DNA of 64,000 nucleotides from Pseudomonas veronii (GCF_001439695.1 NZ_JYLL01000004.1:310001-374000); one strand, 5' to 3'. Positions 40,343 through 49,861 are shown, counted from the first letter of the stretch. The notes: generated by a model from the letters alone, not told the origin. Numbers and translations are program-made.

Positions 40343-41034
40343 GCCTGCCCGACTCCCAGTCGTTTGCAGGCATACCCTGCACTCATGCCCAACACACCCG
40401 ATACCACCACGGCCGACTCCCACTGCAGGAAGCTCAAGCCGACCGAGCACAACAGCGCCACCGCCACGCACACCACGGTGGGCACATCGCGCACCACGGG
40501 CGTGATCAACGCGATAAAGGTCGCGACAATCGAGAACTCCAGGCCCAGGTGTTCGAGCCCTGGAATGCTCTTGCCCAGGACAATGCCGGCGAGGGTGAAC
40601 AGGTTCCAGGCAATATAGAACGTCAGGCCAACACCCAGTGCGTACCAGCGATTGAAGGTTTCGCGGTCGTACTGGCTGACCAGGGCGAAGAACTCATCGG
40701 TCATCAGGAAACCCAGGCTCATGCGCCAGCGCGGTTTGAGCACGGACAATGTGGAGCGCAGATGCATGCCGTACAGCAGATGTTGTGAGGTCAGCAGCAA
40801 AGTCGTGAGCAAGATGGAGATCAGGCTGGCGCCGCTCTTGACCATGCCGATGGCCACCAGTTGCGCGGCACCGGCAAACACGATGGTGGAAAGCCCCTGG
40901 GCTTCGAGCGGAGAAAAGTGCGCTTCGATGGCCATTGAGCCAGCCAGCAAGCCCCAGGGCGCGCACGCCAGGGACAACGGAATGACAGCAATCGCGCCAC
41001 GGGCGAAGGCGTAGTGAGGTAAAGCAGTAGGCAT
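40339..41034 (-). CDS. azlC: AzlC-family branched-chain amino acid exporter, large subunit
   Basis: The 231-residue protein has six to seven helices and the AzlC motif FARGAIAVIPLSLACAPWGLLAGSMAIEAH, given here only in part (GLLAGSMAIEA), then GAAQLVAIGMVKSGAS and SQHLLYGMHLR. It is coupled to azlD by a 4-bp overlap. No regulator is adjacent. Confidence 0.88.
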   Translation of the reverse strand: MPTALPHYAFARGAIAVIPLSLACAPWGLLAGSMAIEAHFSPLEAQGLSTIVFAGAAQLVAIGMVKSGASLISILLTTLLLTSQHLLYGMHLRSTLSVLKPRWRMSLGFLMTDEFFALVSQYDRETFNRWYALGVGLTFYIAWNLFTLAGIVLGKSIPGLEHLGLEFSIVATFIALITPVVRDVPTVVCVAVALLCSVGLSFLQWESAVVVSGVLGMSAGYACKRLGVGQA

Positions 41035-41105
41035 GGGAACCGCTCATCGACAGACAGTCGACAAGCATGCCAGCGCAATATGCAGGTTGTCTTGAACGAT
41101 CTTGC

Positions 41106-41321
41106 TCAGGCGAGCCTTACCGACACCAGTTCCACCGAGTCCCGCGCTTCGCGCAGTTCATAGGCGTCCTGGTTGAGACGGTGGATGGTATTGAGCAAGC
41201 GCTGGCGCAGCACTTCATCGCCGAGTTTTTCGACGGCACGCATCAGATCGAACGCCGCGGTTTCGTTATTTTCCGCGACGGAATCGAGGGTCTTGCGCAG
41301 ATTGCGAGTGGCACGGGTCAC
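41106..41321 (-). CDS. Small helical protein (GTG start)
   Basis: GTG at 41321 with AAGGA at the right distance gives 71 residues: MTRATRNLRKTLDSVAENNE and then a helical body rich in Leu, Glu and Arg. It is probably an all-helical cytoplasmic protein. No family was recognised. It lies upstream of azlC on the same strand (71 bp), and the arsR promoter runs away from it. Confidence 0.6.
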   Translation of the reverse strand: MTRATRNLRKTLDSVAENNETAAFDLMRAVEKLGDEVLRQRLLNTIHRLNQDAYELREARDSVELVSVRLA

Positions 41322-41438
41322 GCGTGGTATTCCTTCATCAGCTATGGGCAGGCACTTTAGGACATTTGTGTTTCATTTTAATTTCAATCACTTGTGGCGT
41401 GTTTCCAGACATTTGATCCATATCAATTGAAACAGGAT

Positions 41439-41477
41439 TTGACTGAAATATATGGAAATACGTATATTCGGATATAC
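41439..41477 (+). promoter_or_regulatory. arsR promoter with ArsR-type operator
   Basis: TTGACT (-35, 41439-41444), 18 bases, TATATT (-10, 41463-41468). The -10 lies inside a perfect palindrome GTATAT-TCGG-ATATAC (41462-41477), so a repressor bound there would block the polymerase. Confidence 0.65.
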
Positions 41478-41498
41478 CTATACGAGCAGGCCTTGACC

Positions 41499-41855
41499 GT
41501 GTCAGTCCCTTTCTCACCTCCAACCCTATTCAAATGCCTGGCCGATGCCACTCGCGTGCGAATGACCTTGCTGATCCTGCGCGAAGGCGAACTTTGCGTG
41601 TGCGAACTGATCCACGCACTTGACGACAGCCAGCCGAAAATCTCCCGCCACCTCGCGCAACTGCGCAACTGCGGGTTGCTGCAGGATCGTCGCCAAGGGC
41701 AATGGATCTACTACCGCATCAATCCGGCACTGCCCGACTGGGTGACTCACGTGCTGGACACCACCCTGCAAGCCAACCAGCCATGGTTGCAAAACGACGC
41801 GCTGCGTCTTGATGCAATGGGCGACAGACCACAACGAGCCAGCACCTGCTGTTGA
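41499..41855 (+). CDS. arsR: ArsR-family arsenic-responsive repressor
   Basis: The likely GTG start at 41499 (GCAGG 8 bp ahead; TTG at 41493 is an alternative) gives 118 residues. [20 protein letters not shown] opens the winged helix, and [22 protein letters not shown] holds the arsenic-binding Cys pair region and recognition helix. It represses the ars operon until arsenite binds. It is followed by arsB, arsC and arsH in one unit. CC at the C-terminus may add to metal binding. Confidence 0.93.
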   Translation: MSVPFSPPTLFKCLADATRVRMTLLILREGELCVCELIHALDDSQPKISRHLAQLRNCGLLQDRRQGQWIYYRINPALPDWVTHVLDTTLQANQPWLQNDALRLDAMGDRPQRASTCC

Positions 41856-41874
41856 GCCATCGGAGCGTTTATTC

Positions 41875-43158
41875 ATGCTTGTCGCAATTGCGATTTTTAT
41901 CTTCACCATCATCCTGGTCATCTGGCAGCCCAAAGGCCTGGGTGTCGGTTGGAGCGCGACCCTGGGCGCGATCCTCGCACTGGCCTGCGGCGTGATCAGC
42001 CTGGCGGACATCCCGGTGGTGTGGCACATCATCTGGAATGCCACCGGCACCTTTGTCGCGCTGATCGTCATCAGCCTGTTGCTGGACGAGGCCGGGTTCT
42101 TTGCCTGGGCTGCGCTGCATGTGGCCCGTTGGGGCCGTGGTCGCGGCCGGCGGTTGTTTGCCTACATGGTGCTGCTGGGCGCGTTGGTGTCGGCGCTGTT
42201 TGCCAATGACGGCGCGGCACTGATCCTCACGCCGATTGTGATGTCGATGCTGCTGGCGTTGCGTTTTTCTCCGGCGGCGACCCTGGCGTTCGTCATGGGC
42301 GCGGGGTTTATCGCCGACACGGCGAGCCTGCCGCTGGTGGTGTCGAACCTGGTGAACATTGTCTCGGCGGACTATTTCAAGATCGGCTTCAATGAATACG
42401 CAGCGGTGATGGTGCCGGTGAACCTGGTCAGCGTCGCCGCCACCCTGGCGGTGCTGTTGTGGTTTTTCCGCCGCGATATTCCGCAGACCTACGACCCGGC
42501 GGACCTGGCGGACCCGGCCAGCGCCATTCACGACCGCGCCACTTTTCGCGCCGGCTGGTGGGTGCTGGGTATCCTGCTGATCGGCTGCTTTGCCCTGGAA
42601 CCGTTGGGGATTCCCATCAGCGCGATCTCTGCGGTGTGCGCGGTGTTGCTGCTGGTGATCGCCGCCAAAGGCCACAAGATCTCCACGCGCAAAGTGCTCA
42701 AGGAAGCGCCCTGGCAGATCGTGATCTTTTCCCTGGGCATGTACCTGGTGGTCTACGGGCTGCGCAACGCCGGGCTGACCACTTACCTGGCGACCTGGCT
42801 CGACACCTTCGCCACCTACGGCGTATGGGGCGCGGCGATGGGCACCGGGGTGCTGACGGCATTGTTGTCCTCGGCAATGAACAACCTGCCGACCGTGTTG
42901 ATCGGTGCGCTGTCCATCGAATCCAGCCATGCCGCGGGCGTGGTCAAGGACGCGATGATCTACGCCAACGTGATCGGCAGCGACCTCGGCCCGAAAATCA
43001 CCCCCATCGGCAGCCTGGCCACCCTGCTGTGGCTGCATATCCTGGCGCGCAAAGGCATCACCATCACTTGGGGTTACTACTTCAAGGTCGGCATCGTCCT
43101 GACCTTGCCGGTGTTGCTGATCACTCTCGCCGCCCTCGCCTTGCGTCTTAGCCTCTGA
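41875..43158 (+). CDS. arsB: Arsenite efflux pump ArsB
   Basis: The ATG at 41875 gives 427 residues with about twelve helices. [20 protein letters not shown] and [14 protein letters not shown], with the conserved Asn and Asp, mark the ArsB/ion-transporter superfamily and not Acr3. It exports arsenite or antimonite. The ORF open frame begins at 41809 inside arsR, but the true start has no such overlap. Confidence 0.94.
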   Translation: MLVAIAIFIFTIILVIWQPKGLGVGWSATLGAILALACGVISLADIPVVWHIIWNATGTFVALIVISLLLDEAGFFAWAALHVARWGRGRGRRLFAYMVLLGALVSALFANDGAALILTPIVMSMLLALRFSPAATLAFVMGAGFIADTASLPLVVSNLVNIVSADYFKIGFNEYAAVMVPVNLVSVAATLAVLLWFFRRDIPQTYDPADLADPASAIHDRATFRAGWWVLGILLIGCFALEPLGIPISAISAVCAVLLLVIAAKGHKISTRKVLKEAPWQIVIFSLGMYLVVYGLRNAGLTTYLATWLDTFATYGVWGAAMGTGVLTALLSSAMNNLPTVLIGALSIESSHAAGVVKDAMIYANVIGSDLGPKITPIGSLATLLWLHILARKGITITWGYYFKVGIVLTLPVLLITLAALALRLSL

Positions 43159-43171
43159 AGGACATACGCCA

Positions 43172-43651
43172 ATGAAAGTCTTGTTCATGTGTACCGCCAA
43201 CAGCTGCCGGAGCATTTTGTCCGAAGCGATGTTCAACCACCTGGCGCCAGAAGGGTTTGAGGCGGTCAGCTCCGGCAGCTTCCCCAAGGGCCAGGTGCTG
43301 CCCCGCAGCCTGAGCACCTTGCAGGCGGCGGGCATCCGCACACAGGGCTTGTACAGCAAGGGCAACGACGCCTTTGAAGGCAGCCCGCCGGATGTGGTGA
43401 TCACGGTGTGCGACAAGGCCGCCGGTGAAGCCTGCCCAGTGTATTTCGGCCCGGCGCTGAAGGCGCACTGGGGGTTGGCAGACCCTTCGGATGTCGACGG
43501 CGACGAGGCGAGCATCCAAGCCGCATTCGACGCCACGCTGCGCACCATCGCCACACGCTGCCGGGCGTTTTTCGCGCTGCCCTTTGCCGACCTCAACCCT
43601 GGCGAACTGAAAGCCGAACTCGAGCGCATTGCGCTGTTGCAGGCGGAGTAA
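43172..43651 (+). CDS. arsC: Arsenate reductase, low-molecular-weight phosphatase type
   Basis: The 159-residue protein has the phosphatase loop CTANSCR at residues 7-13, with the catalytic Cys7 and Arg13. ADPSDVDGD supplies the acid. This type uses a Cys relay with thioredoxin or glutathione/glutaredoxin. It lies 13 bp after arsB and 2 bp before arsH. It is unlike the ArsC of plasmid R773. Confidence 0.92.
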   Translation: MKVLFMCTANSCRSILSEAMFNHLAPEGFEAVSSGSFPKGQVLPRSLSTLQAAGIRTQGLYSKGNDAFEGSPPDVVITVCDKAAGEACPVYFGPALKAHWGLADPSDVDGDEASIQAAFDATLRTIATRCRAFFALPFADLNPGELKAELERIALLQAE

Positions 43652-43653
43652 CC

Positions 43654-44340
43654 ATGAGTACCCTGCCCAATCTGGACGCGTCGTTAATCACCTCCGGCCC
43701 GCTCGATTCGAGTCGGCCGCCGCGCATTCTGCTGCTCTACGGCTCAACCCGCGAACGCTCGTTCAGCCGCCTGCTGGTGGAAGAGGCCGCGCGCCTCTTG
43801 CAGCACTTCGGCGCACAAACGCGCATTTTCGACCCGAGCGGCTTGCCATTACCCGATGATGCCCCGCGTGAGCATCCGAAGGTGCAGGAGCTGTTGGAAC
43901 TGATGCAATGGTCGGAAGGCCAGGTCTGGTGTTCCCCTGAACGACACGGTTCGATGTCGGCGGTGTTCAAAGCGCAAATCGACTGGGTGCCGTTGTCCTT
44001 GGGCGCGGTCCGCCCGACCCAGGGCAAAACCCTGGCGGTGATGCAAGTGTGCGGCGGTTCCCAGTCCTTCAACACGGTCAACCAACTGCGCGTACTCGGG
44101 CGTTGGATGCGTATGTTCACCATCCCCAATCAATCCTCGGTGCCCAAGGCGTTCATGGAGTTCGATGATCAGGACCGCATGAAACCCTCGGCGCTCTATG
44201 ATCGCGTTGTCGACGTGATGGAGGAACTGGTGAAGTTCACCGTGCTGCTGCGTGATCGTCCGGATTTGGTCGACCGCTACTCGGAGCGCAGGGAAAGCGC
44301 CGAAGAACTGTCGCAACGGGTCAATCAACGGTCGATCTGA
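43654..44340 (+). CDS. arsH: ArsH, NADPH-dependent FMN reductase
   Basis: The 228-residue protein has the FMN loop [15 protein letters not shown] and the ArsH-specific [19 protein letters not shown] and [17 protein letters not shown]. ArsH oxidises organoarsenicals and reduces quinones. It is the last gene of arsRBCH. Confidence 0.95.
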   Translation: MSTLPNLDASLITSGPLDSSRPPRILLLYGSTRERSFSRLLVEEAARLLQHFGAQTRIFDPSGLPLPDDAPREHPKVQELLELMQWSEGQVWCSPERHGSMSAVFKAQIDWVPLSLGAVRPTQGKTLAVMQVCGGSQSFNTVNQLRVLGRWMRMFTIPNQSSVPKAFMEFDDQDRMKPSALYDRVVDVMEELVKFTVLLRDRPDLVDRYSERRESAEELSQRVNQRSI

Positions 44341-44390
44341 GCCTGGCTGACGGCGTATGCTCACGTCCATCCCATGACTGAGCCGACCCC

Positions 44391-45182
44391 ATGAGCACCC
44401 TGCAACACGCCTGGCTGGGCGACTACGAAATCAACAGCGTCCACTGCTCCGGCCTGACCTTTGCCCGCCACAGCCACGACGAATGCGTGATCGGCGTGAA
44501 CCTGGTGGGCGAAGAAAACGTGTGGCTGGACCGCCGTGAATTCGTGGCTGGGCCAGGCGCCATCACCTTGTACAACCCCGGGCAGATTCAGGGCGGCGGT
44601 GCAGCGGAAGGCGCGCCGTGGCAGTTTGTCAGCCTGTACGTCAGCGCCGAGCAATTGGCCGCCGACCTGGGGTTGGCGCATGTCGAATTCGATCGATCGC
44701 TGTGTTTCCAGCCGGATCTGGCGCGGCGCCTGGCGGTTGTGGCAAAAGGCGCATCGAGCGGCGACGTTCTGGTCCGCGAGCTGAACGAAGACGCCCTGGT
44801 TGTGCTGCTGGGAGAAGTGGTCCGCCTCAGCGGCGTGCGCTTGCCCGGCAACGCGGCAGCCGGCAAAAGCCTGATCGGCCGCGCCCAGGAATTGCTCGCC
44901 GCACAGTTGCATCAATCGCTGCCCCTGGACCACCTCGGCGAGGCGCTGGGGTTGTCCAAGTTCCACCTGCTGCGCACCTTTCAAAAAGAGACCGGGCTCA
45001 GCCCTCGCCAGTGGGCCATGCAATTGCGCACGCGCCGCGCCAAAGGCCTGTTGCGCAGTGGGATGGCGGCCGGCGAGGTCGCCCATCAGCTCGGTTTTGC
45101 CGACCAAAGCCACCTCAACCGGCATTTCCGCGCCGCCTATGGCCTCACGCCTGGCCGCTATCAGAGTGTGGCGAAACGCTGA
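44391..45182 (+). CDS. AraC-family transcriptional regulator
   Basis: The 263-residue protein has an N-terminal cupin-like sensor (FARHSHDECVIGVNLVGEEN, about 25-45) and two C-terminal helix-turn-helices (LPLDHLGEALGLSKFHLLRTF and AGEVAHQLGFADQSHLNRHF). The LysE exporter begins 74 bp downstream on the same strand, and such AraC regulators commonly control adjacent amino-acid exporters. Confidence 0.9.
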   Translation: MSTLQHAWLGDYEINSVHCSGLTFARHSHDECVIGVNLVGEENVWLDRREFVAGPGAITLYNPGQIQGGGAAEGAPWQFVSLYVSAEQLAADLGLAHVEFDRSLCFQPDLARRLAVVAKGASSGDVLVRELNEDALVVLLGEVVRLSGVRLPGNAAAGKSLIGRAQELLAAQLHQSLPLDHLGEALGLSKFHLLRTFQKETGLSPRQWAMQLRTRRAKGLLRSGMAAGEVAHQLGFADQSHLNRHFRAAYGLTPGRYQSVAKR

Positions 45183-45256
45183 ACAGCACAATCTGGTCCA
45201 AGACAACGCGTGCGTGCGCCAGCACACTGCCCGCCATCACTTGATGGAGCATAGGG

Positions 45257-45868
45257 ATGCTGGCGATCTTCTTTTACGCACTGGTATTCGGTTTTGTGTT
45301 TTGCCTGTCCCCCGGCGCTGTGCTGGCGGAGACCTTGCGCCGTGGTTTGCAACACGGTTTCACCCCGGCGTTGCTGGTGCAGGTCGGTTCGCTGGTCGGC
45401 GATGCGGTGTGGGCCGTGATCGGCCTGACCGGCATCGCGCTGTTGATCCAGCATGACGCCGTGCGCGTGCCGCTGACCCTCCTCTGCGCGCTCTATCTCG
45501 CCTGGCTCGGCGTGCGCAGCCTGCTCGACGCCTGGCGTTTGCCCGCAGCCGACAGCGCACCGGCCGGCTCCGGCACGAATGCGCTGGCGGTGGGCGCAGC
45601 CATTTCGCTGGCCAACCCGAAGAACATTGTGTACTGGGGGGCATTGGGCAGTGCGTTGTCGGGCATCGTCGGGGCTACGCCCAGCCACACGCAGACGCTG
45701 ATGTTTTTCGGCGGTTTCATGCTGGCCTCGGTGCTGTCGTGTTTTCTGACGGCCGCACTGGTCAATCTGCTGCGCAAGAACGCCTCGCCGACCTGGCAAC
45801 GCATCAGTTACGCGGCATGCGGTGTAGTCTTGATCTATCTCGCCGTTCTCGCCGCGCAAGGCATATGA
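45257..45868 (+). CDS. LysE-family amino acid exporter
   Basis: The 203-residue membrane protein opens MLAIFFYALVFGFVFCLSPG, with the SPGAVLAETLRRGLQHGF motif and SLANPKNIVYWGALGSAL, both LysE/RhtB signatures, and six helices. It exports amino acids or analogues. The AraC gene upstream is a likely regulator. A terminator follows at 45977-46004. Confidence 0.9.
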   Translation: MLAIFFYALVFGFVFCLSPGAVLAETLRRGLQHGFTPALLVQVGSLVGDAVWAVIGLTGIALLIQHDAVRVPLTLLCALYLAWLGVRSLLDAWRLPAADSAPAGSGTNALAVGAAISLANPKNIVYWGALGSALSGIVGATPSHTQTLMFFGGFMLASVLSCFLTAALVNLLRKNASPTWQRISYAACGVVLIYLAVLAAQGI

Positions 45869-45976
45869 AGTTATATATGCCCGGTAACTTGTGAATATGT
45901 TTTATCTGAATAGACTCTGAACACTTCGCATTTTAATTAATCATGCGTTGACATTCCGCAACTGGCTGAGTAGATT

Positions 45977-46004
45977 GCCCCTGCCCGCAACTGGGGCCTT
46001 TTTT
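45977..46004 (+). terminator. Intrinsic terminator downstream of the LysE gene
   Basis: GCCCC (45977-45981) pairs with GGGGC (45993-45997), then six T. Confidence 0.8.
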
Positions 46005-46187
46005 AAACCTCACAAAAGAAGCCAATGGACACAGTATCTAGTCGCTGTCCGAGCACCGCGTTGGCGGGCATCGGGCGCCCAACCCAGAAGATGACAGGAC
46101 TTGCCTCTCCGGTCCGGTAAGCTGCGCTAGAGCTTGTGCTCCACCGTAACTGCCTCGCCGGTCGCCCGTCCGGTCCCGAGGTGTGTT
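46005..46187 (+). other. Start of the long leader region upstream of mgtA
   Basis: From the terminator at 46004 to the first leader ORF at 46188 no gene is seen. GC-rich inverted sequences (GGCGGGCATCGGGCGCC near 46061-46079) suggest RNA structure. The mgtA promoter probably lies here, but I cannot place it. Confidence 0.4.
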
Positions 46188-46481
46188 ATGACCTTCCAAA
46201 CCTTTGTTGTAAAAGATGTACGAACGCTGGCCGCGACCCTGCGCGCCAAGCTGTGCCGAGCGCCCGCAGGCGTTTGTGTTGCCCGCCCGGCCTTTGCCGT
46301 ACCCTCCCCTCGAATGCGCCCGGCCCATCCGCTGGCGCGCTGGCGTGCCTGCCCGACGACTGGCCGACTGCAGCAGCATTGGGCTCACGCCGACCCTCAA
46401 GACCCACAGAGACGTAACGTTTCCAACCTGGCTGAAGCCCGCCTGATGCCCGCTCTTTACCTGGGCACTCGCGCCGCTTGA
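46188..46481 (+). CDS. Leader ORF upstream of mgtA (97 residues, Arg/Pro/Ala-rich)
   Basis: ATG at 46188 with GAGGTG 4 bp ahead opens MTFQTFVVKDVRTLAATLRA and runs to TGA at 46481. The C-terminal two thirds is rich in Arg, Pro and Ala and has no family match. It precedes a 12-codon peptide and mgtA on the same strand. It could be a regulatory leader ORF, like the proline-containing ORFs ahead of Mg2+ transporter genes in enterobacteria, or a spurious frame. Confidence 0.35.
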   Translation: MTFQTFVVKDVRTLAATLRAKLCRAPAGVCVARPAFAVPSPRMRPAHPLARWRACPTTGRLQQHWAHADPQDPQRRNVSNLAEARLMPALYLGTRAA

Positions 46482-46527
46482 CCGCTTGGAAACAGCAACT
46501 TTCTGATCAATACCCTGGAGTTCTTTT

Positions 46528-46566
46528 ATGAACCTTTCCAGTAGTAGCCCGCTGCGCGCGCAGTAA
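46528..46566 (+). CDS. Candidate 12-residue leader peptide MNLSSSSPLRAQ
   Basis: ATG at 46528 with a good CTGGAG (46515-46520) ahead, then MNLSSSSPLRAQ and TAA at 46564. The second half of the ORF, from the Ser-Ser-Pro codons on, makes up the left arm of a hairpin and the stop codon lies in the hairpin loop (46547-46586). mgtA starts 149 bp downstream. Four consecutive Ser codons then Pro make ribosome stalling plausible. Confidence 0.5.
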   Translation: MNLSSSSPLRAQ

Positions 46567-46586
46567 CTAACGCGCACTTAGCGGGC
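46547..46586 (+). promoter_or_regulatory. Hairpin overlapping the leader peptide (possible mgtA attenuator)
   Basis: GCCCGCT (46547-46553) pairs with AGCGGGC (46580-46586) and GCGCG (46554-46558) with CGCGC (46571-46575), with a small bulge. A translating ribosome on the leader peptide would open the left arm. No T-run follows, so termination would need Rho or another fold. Confidence 0.5.
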
Positions 46587-46715
46587 CCATTGAAAGTTAT
46601 TCAACACCTTATTTGAACCGATCGCGAAGTCCGCGGCTCGGCATGCTTTCGCTCGCCTGTCATCAGGTCAGTACCGGGTATGTTTTGTCGAGAACTGGCG
46701 ACAGGAGTACACACC

Positions 46716-49430
46716 ATGAGCGCCGTAAAAAAACCGCCACAGCCCAACAAAAACCGCACCGACGCCGACGCTCGGCTATCAATGCGGGCCGCCCGCGAAG
46801 CCCATAACGGCCTGTCGGCCACCCTGGCCAATGTGCGAGCCACTCTGGATGGCCTGACCGAGTTGGATGCCACTGCACGCCTGCAACAGCAAGGCCATAA
46901 CGAAGTCGCCCATGACAAGCCGCCTCACGCATTCATCCAGTTCCTGCAGGCGCTGAACAATCCGTTTATCTATGTGCTGCTGACGCTGGGCGCGATCAGC
47001 TTCGTCACCGATTACTGGTTGCCGTTGCAGGCCGGTGAAGAAGTCGACCTGACCAAAGTCATCATCATCATGACCATGGTCCTGCTCAGCAGCCTGCTGC
47101 GGTTCTGGCAGGAGCACCGTTCGGCCAAATCCGCCGAAACGCTCAAAGCCATGGTCCGCACCACCGCCACCGTACTACGCCGCGAACAGGTCGGCGCCCA
47201 GCCAACCCTGCGCGAAGTGCCGATGCGCGAACTGGTGGCCGGCGATATCGTGCAACTGTCGGCCGGCGACATGATCCCGGCCGACATCCGCCTGATCGAA
47301 TCGCGTGACTTGTTCATCAGCCAGGCGGTGCTGACCGGCGAAGCCTTGCCCGTGGAAAAATACGACACGCTGGGGGACGTGACGCAAAAGTCCGCCAGTA
47401 CCCTTGCCGCCGACCAGGGCAACTTGCTCGACCTGCCGAACATCTGCTTCATGGGCACCAACGTGGTCAGCGGCCGCGCCAAAGCCGTGGTGGTGGCCAC
47501 CGGACCGCGCACCTACTTCGGCTCGCTGGCCAAGGCGATTGTCGGCTCCCGGGCGCAGACCGCGTTTGATCGCGGCGTGAACAGCGTCAGCTGGCTGCTG
47601 ATCCGCTTCATGCTGGTGATGGTGCCAATCGTGTTCTTCCTCAACGGCTTCTCCAAGGGTGACTGGGGCGATGCCTTCCTGTTTGCCCTGGCGGTCGCCG
47701 TCGGCCTGACCCCGGAAATGCTGCCGATGATTGTCAGCGCCAACCTGGCCAAGGGCGCCACCGCCATGGCCAAGCGCAAAGTGGTGGTCAAGCGCCTCAA
47801 CGCGATCCAGAACTTCGGTTCGATGGACGTGCTGTGTACCGACAAGACCGGCACCCTGACCCAGGACAAGATCATCCTCGAGCACCACGTCAACGCCTTT
47901 GGCCAGCGTGACGACGCGGTGCTGTCGCTGGCCTGGCTCAACAGCTATCACCAAAGCGGCATGAAGAATCTGATGGACCAGGCCGTGGTGCAGTTCTCGG
48001 CACAAAACCCCAAGTTCCAGGCGCCGTTTGCCTACAGCAAGGTCGATGAATTGCCGTTCGACTTTGTACGCCGTCGCCTGTCGATTGTGGTCAAGGACGC
48101 CGCCGGCGACCATCTGCTGGTGTGCAAGGGTGCCGTGGAAGAGATGCTGAGCATTGCCACCCACGTGATCGAAGCCGGCGCCGCGGTGCCGCTGGATCAG
48201 CGGCGTCGCGAGGCGTTGCTGGCGATTGCCAATGACTACAACGAAGACGGCTTTCGCGTGTTGGTGGTGGCCACCCGCAATATCCCGAACGCGTTGGCGC
48301 GCCGGCAGTACACCACCGCCGATGAGCGCAACCTGGTGATCCAGGGGTTCCTGACCTTTCTTGATCCACCGAAGGAAACCGCAGGCCCGGCGATTGCGGC
48401 GCTGCAACAGATCGGCGTAGCGGTAAAAGTGCTGACCGGCGACAACGCGGTGGTCACCAGCAAGATCTGCCGCCAGGTCGGCCTCGACCCAGGCCAGCCG
48501 CTGCTCGGCGTGGACATCGAAGCAATGGACGATGCGACCCTGCTGCGCCGCGTGGAAGAGCGCACGGTGTTTGCCAAGCTGACACCGCTGCAGAAGTCGC
48601 GGGTGCTCAAGGCCCTGCAAGCCAACGGCCACACTGTCGGTTTCCTCGGTGACGGTATCAACGATGCGCCGGCGCTGCGCGATGCCGACGTGGGGATCTC
48701 GGTGGACAGCGGCACCGACATCGCCAAGGAATCGGCCGACATCATCCTGCTGGAAAAGAGCCTGATGGTGCTGGAAGAAGGCGTGCTCAAGGGCCGCGAA
48801 ACCTTCGGCAATATCATGAAGTACCTGAACATGACCGCCAGCTCCAACTTCGGCAACGTGTTTTCGGTGCTGGTGGCCAGTGCGTTCATTCCGTTCATGC
48901 CGATGCTGGCGATCCACCTGCTGCTGCAGAACCTGATGTACGACATCTCCCAACTGGCCTTGCCGTGGGACAAGATGGACAAGGAATACCTGGCCAAGCC
49001 ACGCAAGTGGGACGCGAAGAACATCGGCCGCTTCATGCTGTGGATCGGGCCAACCTCGTCGATCTTCGACATCACCACCTTTGCGCTGATGTGGTACGTG
49101 TTCGCCGCCAACAGCGTGGAGATGCAGACCCTGTTCCAGTCCGGCTGGTTCATCGAGGGCCTGCTCTCGCAAACCCTGGTGGTGCATATGCTGCGCACCC
49201 GCAAGATCCCGTTCTTCCAGAGCACCGCGGCATGGCCGGTGTTGCTGATGACCGGTGTGGTGATCGCCCTGGGGATCTATGTGCCGTTCTCGCCGCTCGG
49301 CACCCTGGTGGGCCTGCAACCGCTGCCGCTGGCTTACTTCCCATGGCTGGCAGGCACCTTGCTCAGCTACTGCTGCGTGGCTCAACTGATGAAGACGATC
49401 TACATCCGCCGCTTCAAGCAGTGGTACTGA
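46716..49430 (+). CDS. mgtA: Magnesium-translocating P-type ATPase
   Basis: The ATG at 46716 (GACAGGAGTACACACC ahead) gives 904 residues. The phosphorylation motif DKTGTLT lies at 376-382, with TGEALPVEK and GDGINDAPALRDADVG also present. The N-terminal cytoplasmic stretch and FLDPPKETAGPAIAALQQIG match MgtA/MgtB. It imports Mg2+ when external Mg2+ is low. The 5' region has two small ORFs and a hairpin, pointing to leader-based control. Confidence 0.95.
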   Translation: MSAVKKPPQPNKNRTDADARLSMRAAREAHNGLSATLANVRATLDGLTELDATARLQQQGHNEVAHDKPPHAFIQFLQALNNPFIYVLLTLGAISFVTDYWLPLQAGEEVDLTKVIIIMTMVLLSSLLRFWQEHRSAKSAETLKAMVRTTATVLRREQVGAQPTLREVPMRELVAGDIVQLSAGDMIPADIRLIESRDLFISQAVLTGEALPVEKYDTLGDVTQKSASTLAADQGNLLDLPNICFMGTNVVSGRAKAVVVATGPRTYFGSLAKAIVGSRAQTAFDRGVNSVSWLLIRFMLVMVPIVFFLNGFSKGDWGDAFLFALAVAVGLTPEMLPMIVSANLAKGATAMAKRKVVVKRLNAIQNFGSMDVLCTDKTGTLTQDKIILEHHVNAFGQRDDAVLSLAWLNSYHQSGMKNLMDQAVVQFSAQNPKFQAPFAYSKVDELPFDFVRRRLSIVVKDAAGDHLLVCKGAVEEMLSIATHVIEAGAAVPLDQRRREALLAIANDYNEDGFRVLVVATRNIPNALARRQYTTADERNLVIQGFLTFLDPPKETAGPAIAALQQIGVAVKVLTGDNAVVTSKICRQVGLDPGQPLLGVDIEAMDDATLLRRVEERTVFAKLTPLQKSRVLKALQANGHTVGFLGDGINDAPALRDADVGISVDSGTDIAKESADIILLEKSLMVLEEGVLKGRETFGNIMKYLNMTASSNFGNVFSVLVASAFIPFMPMLAIHLLLQNLMYDISQLALPWDKMDKEYLAKPRKWDAKNIGRFMLWIGPTSSIFDITTFALMWYVFAANSVEMQTLFQSGWFIEGLLSQTLVVHMLRTRKIPFFQSTAAWPVLLMTGVVIALGIYVPFSPLGTLVGLQPLPLAYFPWLAGTLLSYCCVAQLMKTIYIRRFKQWY

Positions 49431-49495
49431 TCACTCCCGCCGTTCAGACGGTGGCGGTCGCTCGGCTGCCACCGTGCATTACAAGGATTTCAAGC

Positions 49496-49843
49496 ATGCG
49501 CGTGTTGATCTGTGCAGGTCGTCATTACGCCGACACCCAACGTTCCCGCCACGTGCTGGACGCTTACCACCGCCTGCGCCCGGTGCAGGTATTGATCCAC
49601 GGCGGCAACCAGTTCCTCGGCAGCGAGATCGAGGAGTGGGCGCGGGAAATCGGCATCGACGTGGTGCGTTATCCGCCCAATTGGCAACGCCATGGCAAGC
49701 AGGCGGAACGCCAGCGCAACCATTTCATGCTGACCGACAGCCGCCCTGATGTGGTCATCGCCCTGCCCGGTGGCGATGACACGTCAGAGCTGGTCTGTCA
49801 GGCCAAAGCCAGCGGCATTTCGGTGCTGACCGTAGAAAGCTGA
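49496..49843 (+). CDS. DUF2493/SLOG-like protein
   Basis: The 115-residue protein opens MRVLICAGRHYADTQRSRHV and has LIHGGNQFLGSEIEEWAREI and ALPGGDDTSELV. It is a small Rossmann-like fold of the DUF2493 type, thought to bind nucleotides or related ligands. It begins 66 bp after mgtA. The function is unknown. Confidence 0.8.
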   Translation: MRVLICAGRHYADTQRSRHVLDAYHRLRPVQVLIHGGNQFLGSEIEEWAREIGIDVVRYPPNWQRHGKQAERQRNHFMLTDSRPDVVIALPGGDDTSELVCQAKASGISVLTVES

Positions 49844-49861
49844 ATTCAAGCGAGGCACAAC

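Noticed and set aside
41869..43629. 586-residue open frame on the minus strand
   Set aside because: Antisense to arsB and arsC; composition rich in Gln, His and Arg, as expected from a complementary frame.
46038..46577. 179-residue open frame on the minus strand in the mgtA leader
   Set aside because: Low-complexity Arg/Gly/Ala protein, no motif, and it opposes the leader ORFs.
47175..49385. 736-residue open frame on the minus strand
   Set aside because: Antisense to mgtA, which is unambiguous.
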